DNA from: Bacteroidia bacterium
GTDB lineage: Bacteria; Bacteroidota; Bacteroidia; Bacteroidales; Paludibacteraceae
Length of the DNA stretch: 64,000 bases
NCBI GenBank assembly: GCA_009929375.1
Contig: SAAO01000008.1
Location: 1 to 64,000, forward strand
Reading direction: 5' to 3'
Shown: positions 41,684 through 52,964 of the stretch, one piece after another
Layout: each line of letters opens with the position of its first letter
Position numbering within the stretch: position 1 is the stretch's first letter
Notes under the pieces: generated by a model
Told to the model about the DNA's origin: nothing
The model's database searches: none
Seen by the model: only the letters and a program-made list of their open reading frames with translations
Translations under genes and position numbers: made by a program

Positions 41684-44600
41684 TCACTGTTTCAGGCTTT
41701 TTAGCCGCAAATATTCCTTTTCGCTTACTTCGAAAATAGATCCGTGACGAATGCCGCGGGGTAATTTTATTTTGTCCGAAATGTCCGTCCAGGTTTCCAG
41801 ATCAGTGGATTTTATGGCACCGTAGCGATGGTCGCGGTAACGGTCGAAATACACTATCCACTCATTGCCTCGTTTCAATGCTGTTGGACCTTCGACCCAG
41901 AAATTGCCCGTAATCGGTTTTCCTGCTTTGCTGTAAGGGCCTGTGACTTCGTCGGCGTATGCAATTTTCAGATTTTTCTGCACAGGTTCGCGTGTCTCAT
42001 CTTTCAGAAACATCACCCAACGCTGGCCGTCGTGCAAAATAGTAGCATCTATGACATTAAATCCCGGATCATAGAGGAGTCTGGTTTCGCTGAAAGTTTT
42101 GAAATCGCGGGTGGTCACATAATACATGCGGTGATTCAGACCACTTTCGTGTTCGGTTTGCGTTTCGGGGAAAAGTCCGGTAATGGTGGTTGCCCAGTAA
42201 ATCATGTAGTTTTGCGACCACGGATCGTAGGTAATTTCGGGAGCCCAACTGTTACGGGCACCGGCCTCGTGAGCCATTACGGGCAGGTATTTTTGTTCCG
42301 ACCAGTTGATCAGGTCGGGTGAGCTTGCATAACCAATACCTTTGTCGGTCCAGCTGACCGTCCACACCATGTGAAAAAGTCCATCTGCTCCCCGAATAAT
42401 GCAGGGATCGCGCATCAATCTGTCATTGGCCACCTGTGGCGTCAGAAACGAAGAGTCATTTTTGAATACTTCCCAGTTTAAACCGTCAGTGCTTCCGGCC
42501 AGGTGCAGTCCATCGCGACTATTGTTTTTGAAATACGAAAAAACATAATATCGCTTATTGTCAATGGCCTTAATCTGATAGCTTTCTCCGCTTTTGGTGT
42601 CGAATTCAGTCACATAAAAACCTGATTCATTTTTCTCAGAAGTCGCATTGATTCCTTCCACTTCAATGGCTGTAGTGGTTATCAAGCGGCAGCGGTTTCC
42701 GTTCAGTGATTTTATACTGGCAGTTTTCAATCTGTTTTCGCTCCACAGGATTGTCACTTCAAAGTTTCCACGCGCTTTGATGCCCGATATTTGACCTTCG
42801 TTCCAGGCCATCGGCAGTGCAGGAAGCAAACGTATTTCGTTGCGGGTGGATTGCAACAGCATTTCGATGACAGCTGCAGTGCCACCAAAGTTTCCATCTA
42901 TCTGGAAAGGTGGATGTGCATCGAAAAGATTAGGATAAGTGCCACCACCACTGCGTTTGTCAACTCCTTTGTAGCCGTCCGGGTCGACATACCGAAGCAG
43001 TTCTCGGTACATTTTGTAAGCTCGGTTGCCGTCCCAGAGTCGCGCCCAGAGGTTGATGCGCCAGCCTTTGCTCCAGCCAGTGGTTTCGTCGCCTTTTACT
43101 TCGAGTGTTTTTCTGCTTGCAGCTGCGAGGTCGGGCGTTTTTTCGGGTGTGATGTGTTGTCCCGGATGCAGACCAAACAAATGTGTCTGATGACGGTGGC
43201 GCGGATCTTCATCTTCCCAGTCGTGATACCATTCCTGCAGATGACCATTTTTACTTATTTGATAAGGATAAAAACGTTTCAGTGCGCTGCTGAGCGAATC
43301 GCTGAACGATTTGTCGAGTCCAAGTTCATTGGCAGCTTCAATGGTTTGAGCAAAAAGTTCGCGCATCATGGCAAGGTCGGCGGTTGCACCATACAAAGTC
43401 GCACCTTTGAAACCTTCGGGCGTTTTGTAGCGGTTCTCGGGCGAAGTGGACGGTGAAGTAATGAGGAATCCATTTTTATCTTCCACAAGCCAGTCGAGAC
43501 AAAACTGAGCAGCGCCTTTCATAAGCGGGTAGGCTTTGTTTTTCAGGAAATCTTTATCGCCGGAAAATAAAAAATGTTCCCACAAATGTGTGCTCAGCCA
43601 TACGCCTGCCATGTTCCAGTTGGCCCAAGAAGGATCGCCATCGCCAAAATCGCCCACAGGATTGGTCATGGCCCAGATATCGGAATTGTGTGCGCAAACC
43701 CAACCACGTGTACCGTAGAAATTGCGTGCAGTGATGGCGCCTGTTTTCGACAGATTTTCGATAAAACCAAGCAAAGGTTGATGCATTTCGCTGAGATTTG
43801 CTGTTTCGGCAGGCCAGTAATTTTCCTCTGCATTGATGTTGGTGGTGTAATTGCTGCTCCAGGGCGGACGAATGTAAGGATTCCAGATGCCCTGCAGGTT
43901 GGCCGGAACCGCAGGAGTTCGCGACGAAGAAATGAGCAGGTAACGACCGAAATTGAAATACAGAATTTCCAGGTTTTTATCTTCTTTACCCAATGCATAG
44001 CGTTTCAGGCGCTCGTTGATGGGCAGGTCGGGCGCATTGCTTTTGCCAAGCGAAAGACTTACACGATTGTAAAACTGTCCGAAATCGTCGGTGTGGCGCT
44101 TGCGGATTTTTGTTTCTTTTTGCGCAAAAGCTTTTTTCAGTTGTGTAGCCGCAATCTTCCGGGCATCTTTTCCTTCGGTCATTGGGTTGCGGTCGAATCC
44201 GTTGAAACTGGTTTCCACCGAAATGTAAATAATAGCTTCGGAGGCATTCTTCAGCACCAGACTGCTGTCGGTAACCGATATTTTTCCATCTGTGTTTTTA
44301 ATTTTCATTTGAGTGGAAAAGCGTGTTCCGCGTTTGGCATCGTACAACACCGGCTCTTTCACGTTTCTGCGATAGTTCGGCTCAATTTTGTAAGGCGTTT
44401 GTCCGTTGACAAAAAGCGTTTTTTGCTTCACCGACACTTCATGACGAAGCTGACTGTCGAAGTTCAGACTGAAGTTCAGACTTCCCTTTTGCGATGCATT
44501 GAGTTTGATAACCACAACCTTGTCGGGGTAAGAAACGTAATACGAACGGCTGAATTTTATTCCGTCAGCATTGTAATCTACAGTGGCAATGGCTTCACGA

Positions 44601-45022
44601 AGATTTATTTCGCGGCGATAGTTGCTTATATTTTTATGATCGAAATGTATGTAAGCAGTACCCAACGGTGCGTAGGATTGCGAGAAGGTACCCTGCACTT
44701 TTCGTTGTAACTTTTCGGCCAGAGGATAGTTTTCGTTGCGCAGTGCCTCGCGTATTTCGGGGATAAAAGTGTGCGCCTGTGGATTCATATTGGCATTTAC
44801 AGGTTCGCCGCTCCACAATGTGGCATCGTTGAGATAAATTATTTCCCGGTCGGTGCGTCCGAAAACTGTAGCTCCCGTTTTGCCGTTCCCGAGTACAAAA
44901 GTTTCTTCAAAAAAGGCTGCAGGCTGGTCAAAATAAAAAGAATGCGAAGATTGAGCCACGAGAATTCCTGTACAATTCAGTAAAAGAATAAGGGCAAAAA
45001 AGAGTTTTTTCATTGCTGTCAT
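41684..45022 (-). CDS. Bimodular glycoside hydrolase: GH95 (alpha-L-fucosidase/galactosidase-like) fused to a C-terminal GH43-like five-bladed propeller
   Basis: GH95 blocks [82 protein letters not shown]-terminal [21 protein letters not shown]...[19 protein letters not shown]...[10 protein letters not shown]. Start may be the ATG at 45013. Confidence 0.88.
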   Translation of the reverse strand: MTAMKKLFFALILLLNCTGILVAQSSHSFYFDQPAAFFEETFVLGNGKTGATVFGRTDREIIYLNDATLWSGEPVNANMNPQAHTFIPEIREALRNENYPLAEKLQRKVQGTFSQSYAPLGTAYIHFDHKNISNYRREINLREAIATVDYNADGIKFSRSYYVSYPDKVVVIKLNASQKGSLNFSLNFDSQLRHEVSVKQKTLFVNGQTPYKIEPNYRRNVKEPVLYDAKRGTRFSTQMKIKNTDGKISVTDSSLVLKNASEAIIYISVETSFNGFDRNPMTEGKDARKIAATQLKKAFAQKETKIRKRHTDDFGQFYNRVSLSLGKSNAPDLPINERLKRYALGKEDKNLEILYFNFGRYLLISSSRTPAVPANLQGIWNPYIRPPWSSNYTTNINAEENYWPAETANLSEMHQPLLGFIENLSKTGAITARNFYGTRGWVCAHNSDIWAMTNPVGDFGDGDPSWANWNMAGVWLSTHLWEHFLFSGDKDFLKNKAYPLMKGAAQFCLDWLVEDKNGFLITSPSTSPENRYKTPEGFKGATLYGATADLAMMRELFAQTIEAANELGLDKSFSDSLSSALKRFYPYQISKNGHLQEWYHDWEDEDPRHRHQTHLFGLHPGQHITPEKTPDLAAASRKTLEVKGDETTGWSKGWRINLWARLWDGNRAYKMYRELLRYVDPDGYKGVDKRSGGGTYPNLFDAHPPFQIDGNFGGTAAVIEMLLQSTRNEIRLLPALPMAWNEGQISGIKARGNFEVTILWSENRLKTASIKSLNGNRCRLITTTAIEVEGINATSEKNESGFYVTEFDTKSGESYQIKAIDNKRYYVFSYFKNNSRDGLHLAGSTDGLNWEVFKNDSSFLTPQVANDRLMRDPCIIRGADGLFHMVWTVSWTDKGIGYASSPDLINWSEQKYLPVMAHEAGARNSWAPEITYDPWSQNYMIYWATTITGLFPETQTEHESGLNHRMYYVTTRDFKTFSETRLLYDPGFNVIDATILHDGQRWVMFLKDETREPVQKNLKIAYADEVTGPYSKAGKPITGNFWVEGPTALKRGNEWIVYFDRYRDHRYGAIKSTDLETWTDISDKIKLPRGIRHGSIFEVSEKEYLRLKSLKQ

Positions 45023-45253
45023 AATTGGCTTTAAAACAATGTGATTTCAGTTTTTTAATCTCACAAATGTACAAATATTTTCACAATGGCTTTGCAGATC
45101 TTATTGTACGATTGCATGTCAATTTGTACTTATTTATGTGACATCGTGTTTTCGGGCAATTTTTTATCATGTTTATTATACGCTTAATTTTCTTATTTTT
45201 GTAGTCATTATCCTTATTCTAAAACTGATATCAGTATTACAGTTGTGAAAATC

Positions 45254-48200
45254 ATGCGCAAATTCAATATATTATTCCTTACCTGTTTTATTTCCTTTCT
45301 TTTTTCAGAGGGATTGCCTGCTCAGACGGGTTCATTTTATTCCACCGATAATGTACTCTCCAACAGCCTGATCAATGATATTTATCAGGATAGCCGTAAT
45401 TTTATATGGATAGCTACCGAGGATGGACTTAACCGTTACGACGGTGTGCGTTTTAATGTGTACCGTAACAGACGAAATGAGACAGGAACGCTGAAAAACA
45501 ATTACGTACGAACTGTTTTCGAAGATAGCAAAGGACGGTTTTGGGTCGGTTGTATCAATGGCCTGATGCGTTACGATCGGGGTACTGATAGCTTTACCGA
45601 AATTCCTGTTTATTTCCGTAACCAGATTGTGGAGCCGCATATTACTTCGGTGGTCGAAACGCCTGAAGGCGAAATCTGGATTTCCACCTCAGGAGGTGCT
45701 ATCATTCGGCCTAACAAAGATTTCAGCGCTTTTACTGTGGATGAAAACCTGTTTCCGCATTTGTGCAGCCGTTATCTGGTGAAAATATTCCGCGACAGCG
45801 AAGGTTTTCTATGGGTAGCTTCCGAGAATCAGGGTCTGAATCGTATCAATATGCAGAATATGCAAATCGAAACTTTCAGAGCGCCGGTTTCCATTGGCAG
45901 CAATCAAATTTCAGATATTGTAGAGGATACAGAAGGAAGTATCTTTGTTGGAACGCTTACAGGCGGGCTTTTTCGTTTCGACAAAACCACACAAAAGTTT
46001 GTATCAGTGCCTTACCGCAATCCGGAAGTGGTGCTGCCGGTGAAAAGTTTGCTTTTTGATAAACAACGGGGTTTGCTGGTGGGTACCGATGGTCGCGGTA
46101 TCATGTATCTCAACCGCAATTCGGGCAAGCTCGATGATTACAGAATTCAGAATGCGCAATTCGACTTTTCGAAAACAAAGATTCACGTATTGTTTACGGA
46201 TAAAAATCATAATTTGTGGACCGGACTTTTTCAGAAAGGAGTGTTTCTTGCGCCCAATCATCCGAATAAATTCCGTTACTGGGGAGCAAAATCATATTAT
46301 CAGAATGTGATTGGATCAAGTTGTGTGATGTCGGTTTTGCGTGATGAAAATCAGTTGCTTTGGGTGGGAACCGACAATGATGGACTTTATGCCATTGATC
46401 CTCAGGGTAAATCATTACATTATGATCTGAAAACTTCGCCTAATGGTGTTTCGGGCACAGTAATGGGCATTCTTAACGATGGCCCGGGTTCTTTGTGGTT
46501 GGCTTCGTACCTCGATGGTTTGGTTTTTTTCGATAAACGTTCGGGTCGCACCAGAAGTTTCAGGGATCAGCTTTCTGGTTTTCAGTATCATACTTCGGCT
46601 GGCAGAGCAATGACGCTGGCAGCGGGAACGAAAAATGATATCTGGGTGGGAACAAATGGTGCAGGTGTATTGGTGTTTGACAAATCGCTTCAGAAATATG
46701 TAAAACAATATCTTTTTCATGAAGAAGACTCATCGGGAATTGCAAACAACTGGGTAAATACTTTGCGCAACGATGGCGATAGCCTTATGTGGGTAGGAAC
46801 TTATGGCGGTGTGAGCAGTATCGATTTGAGAAACGATAAAATTACCACTTACCGTATAAAAGGAGGCATTTTACCCGGGAATATCGTGTATGCAGTTGCC
46901 CGCGATAAACAGGGAAAAATGTGGTTTGGAACTACAGAGGGTCTGGCCGCATTCGATATGAAAAAAAATGTTTCGACACATTATACGATCAATGAAGGAC
47001 TTCCCGGAAATGTAATTTGTGGCATTCTCGAAGATGAAAAATCGAATCTATGGATCAGTACACACACCGGAGTCGCTCAGTTTGTAAAAACCGAAAACCG
47101 TTTTCTGAACTATTATGCTTACGACGGACTTCAGGGCAATGAGTTTTCGATGGGAGCAGCTTTCAAATCGGAGGATGGAGAGTTGATCTTTGGTGGAGTA
47201 GGGGGCGTGAGTGCTTTTTATCCTTCGCAAATAGTGAATCGCCGTGCACCTATCAAAGTGCAGCTTACTGGCTTGTATGTGTTCGATAAACCCGTGGTGC
47301 AGGGACAAAAATCAGGACGTTTTGTGATTACAGACAAATTTATCATCGATACCGAAAAAATTCGCCTGAGCCACAAGGACAATATGTTCAGCTTCGAATT
47401 TTCAACTTTCGATTTTGGTGCACCGGGTCGCGTTTATTACCGTTATCGTATGGAAGGTCTTAACGATCAGTGGATAACTACCGAACAGGGAACAAGTCGT
47501 ATCAGTTTTACGAATCTAGGTTACGGGCAATACAAGCTCAGAATAAAAGCAGTGGTTGACAACAGCGAGTCGGAAGAAAAAGTGCTGAGCATCATTATTT
47601 ATCCACCATGGTATCTCAGCTGGTTTGCCAAACTGATTTACTTCCTGCTTTTTGTGGCTTTGCTCTGGGGTGTTTACCGCTTTATCACTGAGCGTTTACA
47701 ACACAAACAGGAAATGCTGAGGCGCGAACATATCGAACAGGTAAACGAAGGAAAACTACAGTTTTTTATTAATATTTCGCATGAAATACGCACGCCAATG
47801 ACGCTGATTATCAGTCCACTCGAAAAACTGCTGACTGAAAATCCCGATCCGGCAAAACTGCAGGTTTATCAATTGATGTATCGAAATGCACAGCGAATTT
47901 TACGACTGATTAATCAAATGCTCGATATCCGTAAAATCGACAAAGGTTTGATGTTTGTGAAAATGCGCGAAACCGATATGGTGGGCTTTATCGACGACCT
48001 GATGACGACTTTCGATTATCAGGCTAAAAAGCGGAATATCAGTTTTGGATTTATTCATGAAATGCCTCATTTACCGGTGTGGATCGATTTGAATAATTTT
48101 GACAAAGTGTTGGTTAATATCCTTTCAAATGCATTTAAATTCACTCCCGAGAATGGTGGTATTGTGATAAAACTTGCTACCGGAACCGATGCTGATATTT

Positions 48201-49354
48201 ATGGCCCGCTTAGTCAATATTGCGAAATCAATGTGAGCGATACGGGCTCAGGTATTCATGAAGATAACATTGAGAAGATTTTCGAGCGTTTTTATCAGGT
48301 CGATCATACGCAAATGAATGTGAACTTTGGTACGGGTATCGGACTTCATCTTGCCCGAACGTTGGTGGAACTTATGCATGGTAAAATCTTCGCGCGCAAT
48401 CGTCATGATGGCCAGGGTTCGGAGTTTATCATTCGTCTTCCGTTGGGTAGCGATCATATTCCGGCTGCAGAACTTGAAACACAAATAGAGCCATTGCCAC
48501 ATAAAATTACAGAGATTATTCAACTCGATGAGCAGGATGAAATTAATCCGCAGTATAATATACGACCACGAACAAAATACCGTGTGTTGATTGTGGAGGA
48601 CGAGAGCGATATTCGTCATTACCTGAGCGGTGAATTGTCTGATACATACCGTATCAGCGAATGTACAAACGGCAGGGAAGCGCTTGATTTTATTCTGAAG
48701 GAAAAGCCTGATCTGGTGATCTGCGACGTGATGATGCCCGAAATGGACGGTATTACGCTTTGTAAAAAACTGAAATCGAACGTAAATATCAATCATATTC
48801 CGATCATCCTGCTCACAGCCCGTTCGAGCGATGAGGATAAAGCAGAAGGATTCGATATCGGAGCCGATGCTTATGTGGCCAAGCCTTTCAACCTGGAACT
48901 TTTGCGTAAGCGGGTTGCCAATATTCTTGAAAACAGAGAACGTCTCGAACTGAAACGTGGCGATCAGACCAATCCGAACATTCCGCTGATTAAGCAGGTG
49001 GTTTTGAAATCGTCGGATCAGATTTTACTCGAAAAAATTACCCGCATTATTAATCAGAATATCGATAATCCTGATTTGAATGTGGAAATGCTAGCCGAAG
49101 GTGTGGGTATGAGCCGTGTGCATATGCACCGCAAACTCAAGGAGCTGACCAATCAGTCGGCGCGCGATTTTATTCGCACCATACGTTTGCGTCAGGCAGC
49201 CGAGTTGCTTTCGAATCAGAAACTTACAGTGTCGGAAGTGGCTTATGCACTCGGATTCAGTAATTTGTCGCATTTTTCGAATACTTTCCGTGAGTTTTAC
49301 GGCGTTTCACCCAAAGAGTTTGGCGAAAATGGCCGAAAAGCAAATAACTCTTAA
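45254..49354 (+). CDS. Hybrid two-component system regulator (HTCS)
   Basis: Reg_prop repeats (NFIWIATEDGLNRYDG), Y_Y_Y, FFINISHEIRTPMTLIISPLEKLL, REC VLIVEDESDIRHYL, AraC HTH. ATG 45254 preferred; ORF track opens at GTG 45245. Confidence 0.96.
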   Translation: MRKFNILFLTCFISFLFSEGLPAQTGSFYSTDNVLSNSLINDIYQDSRNFIWIATEDGLNRYDGVRFNVYRNRRNETGTLKNNYVRTVFEDSKGRFWVGCINGLMRYDRGTDSFTEIPVYFRNQIVEPHITSVVETPEGEIWISTSGGAIIRPNKDFSAFTVDENLFPHLCSRYLVKIFRDSEGFLWVASENQGLNRINMQNMQIETFRAPVSIGSNQISDIVEDTEGSIFVGTLTGGLFRFDKTTQKFVSVPYRNPEVVLPVKSLLFDKQRGLLVGTDGRGIMYLNRNSGKLDDYRIQNAQFDFSKTKIHVLFTDKNHNLWTGLFQKGVFLAPNHPNKFRYWGAKSYYQNVIGSSCVMSVLRDENQLLWVGTDNDGLYAIDPQGKSLHYDLKTSPNGVSGTVMGILNDGPGSLWLASYLDGLVFFDKRSGRTRSFRDQLSGFQYHTSAGRAMTLAAGTKNDIWVGTNGAGVLVFDKSLQKYVKQYLFHEEDSSGIANNWVNTLRNDGDSLMWVGTYGGVSSIDLRNDKITTYRIKGGILPGNIVYAVARDKQGKMWFGTTEGLAAFDMKKNVSTHYTINEGLPGNVICGILEDEKSNLWISTHTGVAQFVKTENRFLNYYAYDGLQGNEFSMGAAFKSEDGELIFGGVGGVSAFYPSQIVNRRAPIKVQLTGLYVFDKPVVQGQKSGRFVITDKFIIDTEKIRLSHKDNMFSFEFSTFDFGAPGRVYYRYRMEGLNDQWITTEQGTSRISFTNLGYGQYKLRIKAVVDNSESEEKVLSIIIYPPWYLSWFAKLIYFLLFVALLWGVYRFITERLQHKQEMLRREHIEQVNEGKLQFFINISHEIRTPMTLIISPLEKLLTENPDPAKLQVYQLMYRNAQRILRLINQMLDIRKIDKGLMFVKMRETDMVGFIDDLMTTFDYQAKKRNISFGFIHEMPHLPVWIDLNNFDKVLVNILSNAFKFTPENGGIVIKLATGTDADIYGPLSQYCEINVSDTGSGIHEDNIEKIFERFYQVDHTQMNVNFGTGIGLHLARTLVELMHGKIFARNRHDGQGSEFIIRLPLGSDHIPAAELETQIEPLPHKITEIIQLDEQDEINPQYNIRPRTKYRVLIVEDESDIRHYLSGELSDTYRISECTNGREALDFILKEKPDLVICDVMMPEMDGITLCKKLKSNVNINHIPIILLTARSSDEDKAEGFDIGADAYVAKPFNLELLRKRVANILENRERLELKRGDQTNPNIPLIKQVVLKSSDQILLEKITRIINQNIDNPDLNVEMLAEGVGMSRVHMHRKLKELTNQSARDFIRTIRLRQAAELLSNQKLTVSEVAYALGFSNLSHFSNTFREFYGVSPKEFGENGRKANNS

Positions 49355-49505
49355 AATGATATAAGGAATGTAGATTCAGTGTGACCTTCGGGTCATCAAA
49401 CTGTATTAACCTTGAGATTACTGTTGGTTTTACTCCGGTGAATTTCGCGGTGCATATTGTATTTGCAAAATCTAATTATCAAAATAAAGTTTATAATCGA
49501 TCTAC

Positions 49506-50681
49506 ATGAAACACATTTCTTTTGCATTATTATTAGTGCTGATAACAACAGGCTGTGGTGCTGCTCGTAAAGTTGAATTGTCGAACATTGCGAAAGCACA
49601 ATCCACACTTGATTCTGTTTATCGCTATTACAGCGTGCAAAATACCACGCTTTTGAGAGAAACTTTTCCTTTCAATAGCGATTATGCAGCCACTTATCTC
49701 GACAATCAGGATCAGGCCAAACCGAATCCTTATTCATTTCTGTGGCCTTATTCAGGTAGTTTGTCGGCTGTAAGTGCTATTATGATGCATAAAAAAACGA
49801 AGGGTGTGGAAAGTTATCTTACAGCAAAGGTTTTGCCCGGACTGGCACATTATTTCGATACTATCCGGTCGCCTTTTGCTTATGCTTCGTATATCAACGA
49901 TGCACCGCCATCCGATCGTTTCTACGACGATAATGTGTGGCTGGGAATAGATTTTACAGAGTTATATTTGCATACTTCAAAAGCTGAATATCTCGAAAAG
50001 GCCAAGCTTATCTGGAAATTTATCGAAAGTGGAACAGATGAAAAACTCGGTGGTGGTATTTACTGGTGCGAGCAATCGAAGAAAAGTAAAAACACCTGCT
50101 CGAATGCTCCGGGAGCGGTTTATGCGCTGAAATTGTTCGAAGCTACTAAGGATAGCAGCTATTTCAAACAGGGAAAAGCCCTTTACGAATGGACCAAAAA
50201 TACGCTTCAGGATAAAAATGATTATTTGTATTTCGACAATATCGGGCTGAATGGTCGCATTCAGAAACGAAAATATGCTTACAACAGCGGACAAATGTTA
50301 CAGGCGGCAGCATTGTTGTATAAACTCACAGACAAAAAGGAATATCTGGTGGATGCGCAAAATATAGCACAATCGGCGCACAATTATTTTTTCGAAGATT
50401 TCAGTGCTGCTGATGGCAGCAAAATGAAAATCCTCAAAAAGGGCGATATCTGGTTTACAGCCATTATGTTTCGTGGATTTGTAGAACTGTATCATTTGGA
50501 TAAAAACAAAACTTATTTGCAGGATTTTGATAAGAATCTGAATTTTGCATGGAAAAATATGAGAGAACAAAACGGTCTGTTTAACAGCGACTGGAGCGGA
50601 CAAACCAAAGATAAATCGAAATGGTTACTCACACAGTTTGCCATGGCTGAAATGTATGCCCGAATGCCCGAATTAAAATAA
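49506..50681 (+). CDS. GH76-family lipoprotein (endo-alpha-1,6-mannanase-like)
   Basis: LVLITTGCGAARK lipobox; YDDNVWLGIDFTELY, GGGIYWCEQSKKSKNTCSNAPGAVYALKLFE, YNSGQMLQAAALLYKLT. Confidence 0.88.
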   Translation: MKHISFALLLVLITTGCGAARKVELSNIAKAQSTLDSVYRYYSVQNTTLLRETFPFNSDYAATYLDNQDQAKPNPYSFLWPYSGSLSAVSAIMMHKKTKGVESYLTAKVLPGLAHYFDTIRSPFAYASYINDAPPSDRFYDDNVWLGIDFTELYLHTSKAEYLEKAKLIWKFIESGTDEKLGGGIYWCEQSKKSKNTCSNAPGAVYALKLFEATKDSSYFKQGKALYEWTKNTLQDKNDYLYFDNIGLNGRIQKRKYAYNSGQMLQAAALLYKLTDKKEYLVDAQNIAQSAHNYFFEDFSAADGSKMKILKKGDIWFTAIMFRGFVELYHLDKNKTYLQDFDKNLNFAWKNMREQNGLFNSDWSGQTKDKSKWLLTQFAMAEMYARMPELK

Positions 50682-50700
50682 ACACTTCAAATAATATTTT

Positions 50701-52206
50701 ATGAAAACACCTTCTCACATGATTAAAAAATGTATGACCATTATGGTTATGAGTGCTTTTGTACTTACGGCGCAGGCTGGCGTACAAAGTTCGAAAAAAT
50801 CGACGCGCTCGAAAAAAGCCGCAAAAACGATTGTGGCCGATAACACACAGGTATATGTGTCGCAGCGTCCCAAACCTGAAAGCCGTCTTTTTGTGTCGAA
50901 AGCAGTGGACGATAAAATTATTGCTATCAAAAAAGTATTGAAAAATCCGCGTCTGGCCTGGATGTTCGAAAACTGTTATCCAAATACCATCGATACTACT
51001 GTGCGTTATTACAGTGCCAATGGCGAAGATGATTCGCTGGTTTATACAGGCGATATTCACGCCATGTGGTTGCGCGACTCAGGTGCACAGGTTTGGCCAT
51101 ATCTCGATTTGGCAAATCAGGATCCAAAACTTAAAAGCATGCTTCGGGGTGTTATTTTGCGACAATTCAAATGTATCAATATTGATCCATATGCCAATGC
51201 TTTTCTCGATCCGCACGATCCGAATCCCGATCATAACTGGATGAGTGATATGACCGATATGAAACCCGAATTGCATGAACGCAAATGGGAAATCGATTCA
51301 CATTGTTATGTGATTCGTTTGGCTCACGAATATTGGAAAGAAACCGGAGATGCTTCTGTATTTGGCGAACAGTGGTTGAGCTCCATTAAACTTACTTTGC
51401 AAACATTCAAAGAACAGCAAAAGAAAGACGGTCATGGTCCTTATGTGTTCCAGCGCAAAACCGAACGTCAGCTCGATACTATGTCCAATGGTGGCAAGGG
51501 ACATCCCGTAAATCCTGTTGGTCTGATTGCGTCTGCTTTCCGTCCTTCTGACGATGCTACAACTTTCCAGTTCCTTATTCCTTCTAACTTTTTTGCTGTG
51601 ACTTCGCTCCGCAAGGCTGCTGAAATTCTGAATTCGGTAAATAAAGATGAAAAACTGGCTGCTGAATGTACTGCACTTGCCGAAGAAGTAGAAACTGCTT
51701 TGCAGAAATATGCTACATTCAACCACCCGAAATACGGAACTATTTATGCTTACGAGGTTGATGGTTTTGGCAATCAGCTTTTTATGGACGATGCCAATGT
51801 GCCAAGTTTATTAGCAATGCCTTATCTGGGCGATGTGAGTGTAAATGATCCTATCTATCAGAATACACGTAAATATGTTTGGAGCACCGATAATCCTTAC
51901 TTCTTCAAAGGTAAAGCCGGCGAAGGAATTGGTGGTCCGCACATTGGTTACGACATGGTTTGGCCTATGAGTATTATGATGAAAGCCTTTACAAGTCAGG
52001 ACGATGCTGAAATTAAAGCTTGTATCGAAATGCTTATGACTACTGATGCCGGTACAGGTTTTATGCACGAATCGTTCCACAAAGACGATCCAAAAAACTT
52101 TACACGTGCATGGTTTGCATGGCAGAATACGCTTTTCGGAGAGTTGATTGTGAAACTTGTTGACGAAGGCAAACTTGATCTGCTCAACAGTATTACAGTG
52201 AAATAA
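50701..52206 (+). CDS. GH125-family exo-alpha-1,6-mannosidase-like protein
   Basis: DDSLVYTGDIHAMWLRDSGAQVWPYL, SHCYVIRLAHEYWKETGD, GIGGPHIGYDMVWPMSIMMKA, FTRAWFAWQNTLFGELI. Confidence 0.93.
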   Translation: MKTPSHMIKKCMTIMVMSAFVLTAQAGVQSSKKSTRSKKAAKTIVADNTQVYVSQRPKPESRLFVSKAVDDKIIAIKKVLKNPRLAWMFENCYPNTIDTTVRYYSANGEDDSLVYTGDIHAMWLRDSGAQVWPYLDLANQDPKLKSMLRGVILRQFKCINIDPYANAFLDPHDPNPDHNWMSDMTDMKPELHERKWEIDSHCYVIRLAHEYWKETGDASVFGEQWLSSIKLTLQTFKEQQKKDGHGPYVFQRKTERQLDTMSNGGKGHPVNPVGLIASAFRPSDDATTFQFLIPSNFFAVTSLRKAAEILNSVNKDEKLAAECTALAEEVETALQKYATFNHPKYGTIYAYEVDGFGNQLFMDDANVPSLLAMPYLGDVSVNDPIYQNTRKYVWSTDNPYFFKGKAGEGIGGPHIGYDMVWPMSIMMKAFTSQDDAEIKACIEMLMTTDAGTGFMHESFHKDDPKNFTRAWFAWQNTLFGELIVKLVDEGKLDLLNSITVK

Positions 52207-52228
52207 ATTTACAGAAAATGAATTGCTG

Positions 52229-52264
52229 AAAAAAGGAGTTGTCGGATCGATGACTCCTTTTTTT
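52229..52264. terminator. Hairpin terminator between convergent GH125 gene and the envelope operon
   Basis: AAAAAAGGAGT / ACTCCTTTTTT. Confidence 0.8.
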
Positions 52265-52345
52265 ATTACCTGCTTGCAGACGATTTTCGATATTTGTAAA
52301 ACTTAAATGTCTAAATGCTAAGGTGTTTGTACTGTTTAGATGTTC

Positions 52346-52942
52346 TCAGAATTTGTATCTCGCACCTATACCTGCCAGTATAACAGATTCACCTTTAAAA
52401 TAATTTTGGTATTGTGTTGATAAATTAATTTGCCAGCGATTGGATACCAGATATTTTACATCAACTGATGTAATGACCCCGGCATAAAAAGCACTGCTTG
52501 CATCTACATTCATAACAGTATTCCATAAATCACTCTGTATATTGCGTAAGTATTCATAGTGCGAAAGGGTGTATATTCTGCTCTGATATGCACATGAGAA
52601 ACCAAGACCTGCCGAAAGTTCTAACCGATTAGCAGAAACAACATTCCATGTGGGGATTATTGCCAGATTCATTTGTGCCAGATTGTAATATAAATCTTTC
52701 ATGCGTAGGTCACCAAATGTTTCATTCATTTCACGTACTCTGTTGACGGCAAGCATACCTGTTTCAATTTTGTACGATACAGGACTTTGAGTGTTCCATT
52801 CATAACCAATTGTATAGCCGGCTCCGTTTAGCATGTTGTGCGGAACAAACGCATAGTTCAGTTTTCCATAAAACTCTTTTGTTGCCTGCGAAAAAACTGA
52901 AATAGATGCAAGAAGGAGTAGTGATAATATTGTTTTTTTCAT
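52346..52942 (-). CDS. Hypothetical outer-membrane beta-barrel-like protein
   Basis: Signal peptide MKKTILSLLLLASISVFSQA; alternating pattern and terminal aromatic (GIGARYKF). ATG at 52942 preferred over 52951. Confidence 0.6.
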   Translation of the reverse strand: MKKTILSLLLLASISVFSQATKEFYGKLNYAFVPHNMLNGAGYTIGYEWNTQSPVSYKIETGMLAVNRVREMNETFGDLRMKDLYYNLAQMNLAIIPTWNVVSANRLELSAGLGFSCAYQSRIYTLSHYEYLRNIQSDLWNTVMNVDASSAFYAGVITSVDVKYLVSNRWQINLSTQYQNYFKGESVILAGIGARYKF

Positions 52943-52964
52943 AAAGATCATTTTTATTTTTTAG

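Noticed and set aside
43574-44710. 378-aa plus-strand ORF antisense to the GH95 module
   Set aside because: Low-complexity, no recognisable domain, fully inside a well-supported GH95 coding region; explained by codon bias of the sense gene
49382-49395. TGACC-TTCG-GGTCA hairpin after the second HTCS gene as a terminator
   Set aside because: Stem is only 5 bp and no T-tract follows; could be chance or part of the leader of the next gene
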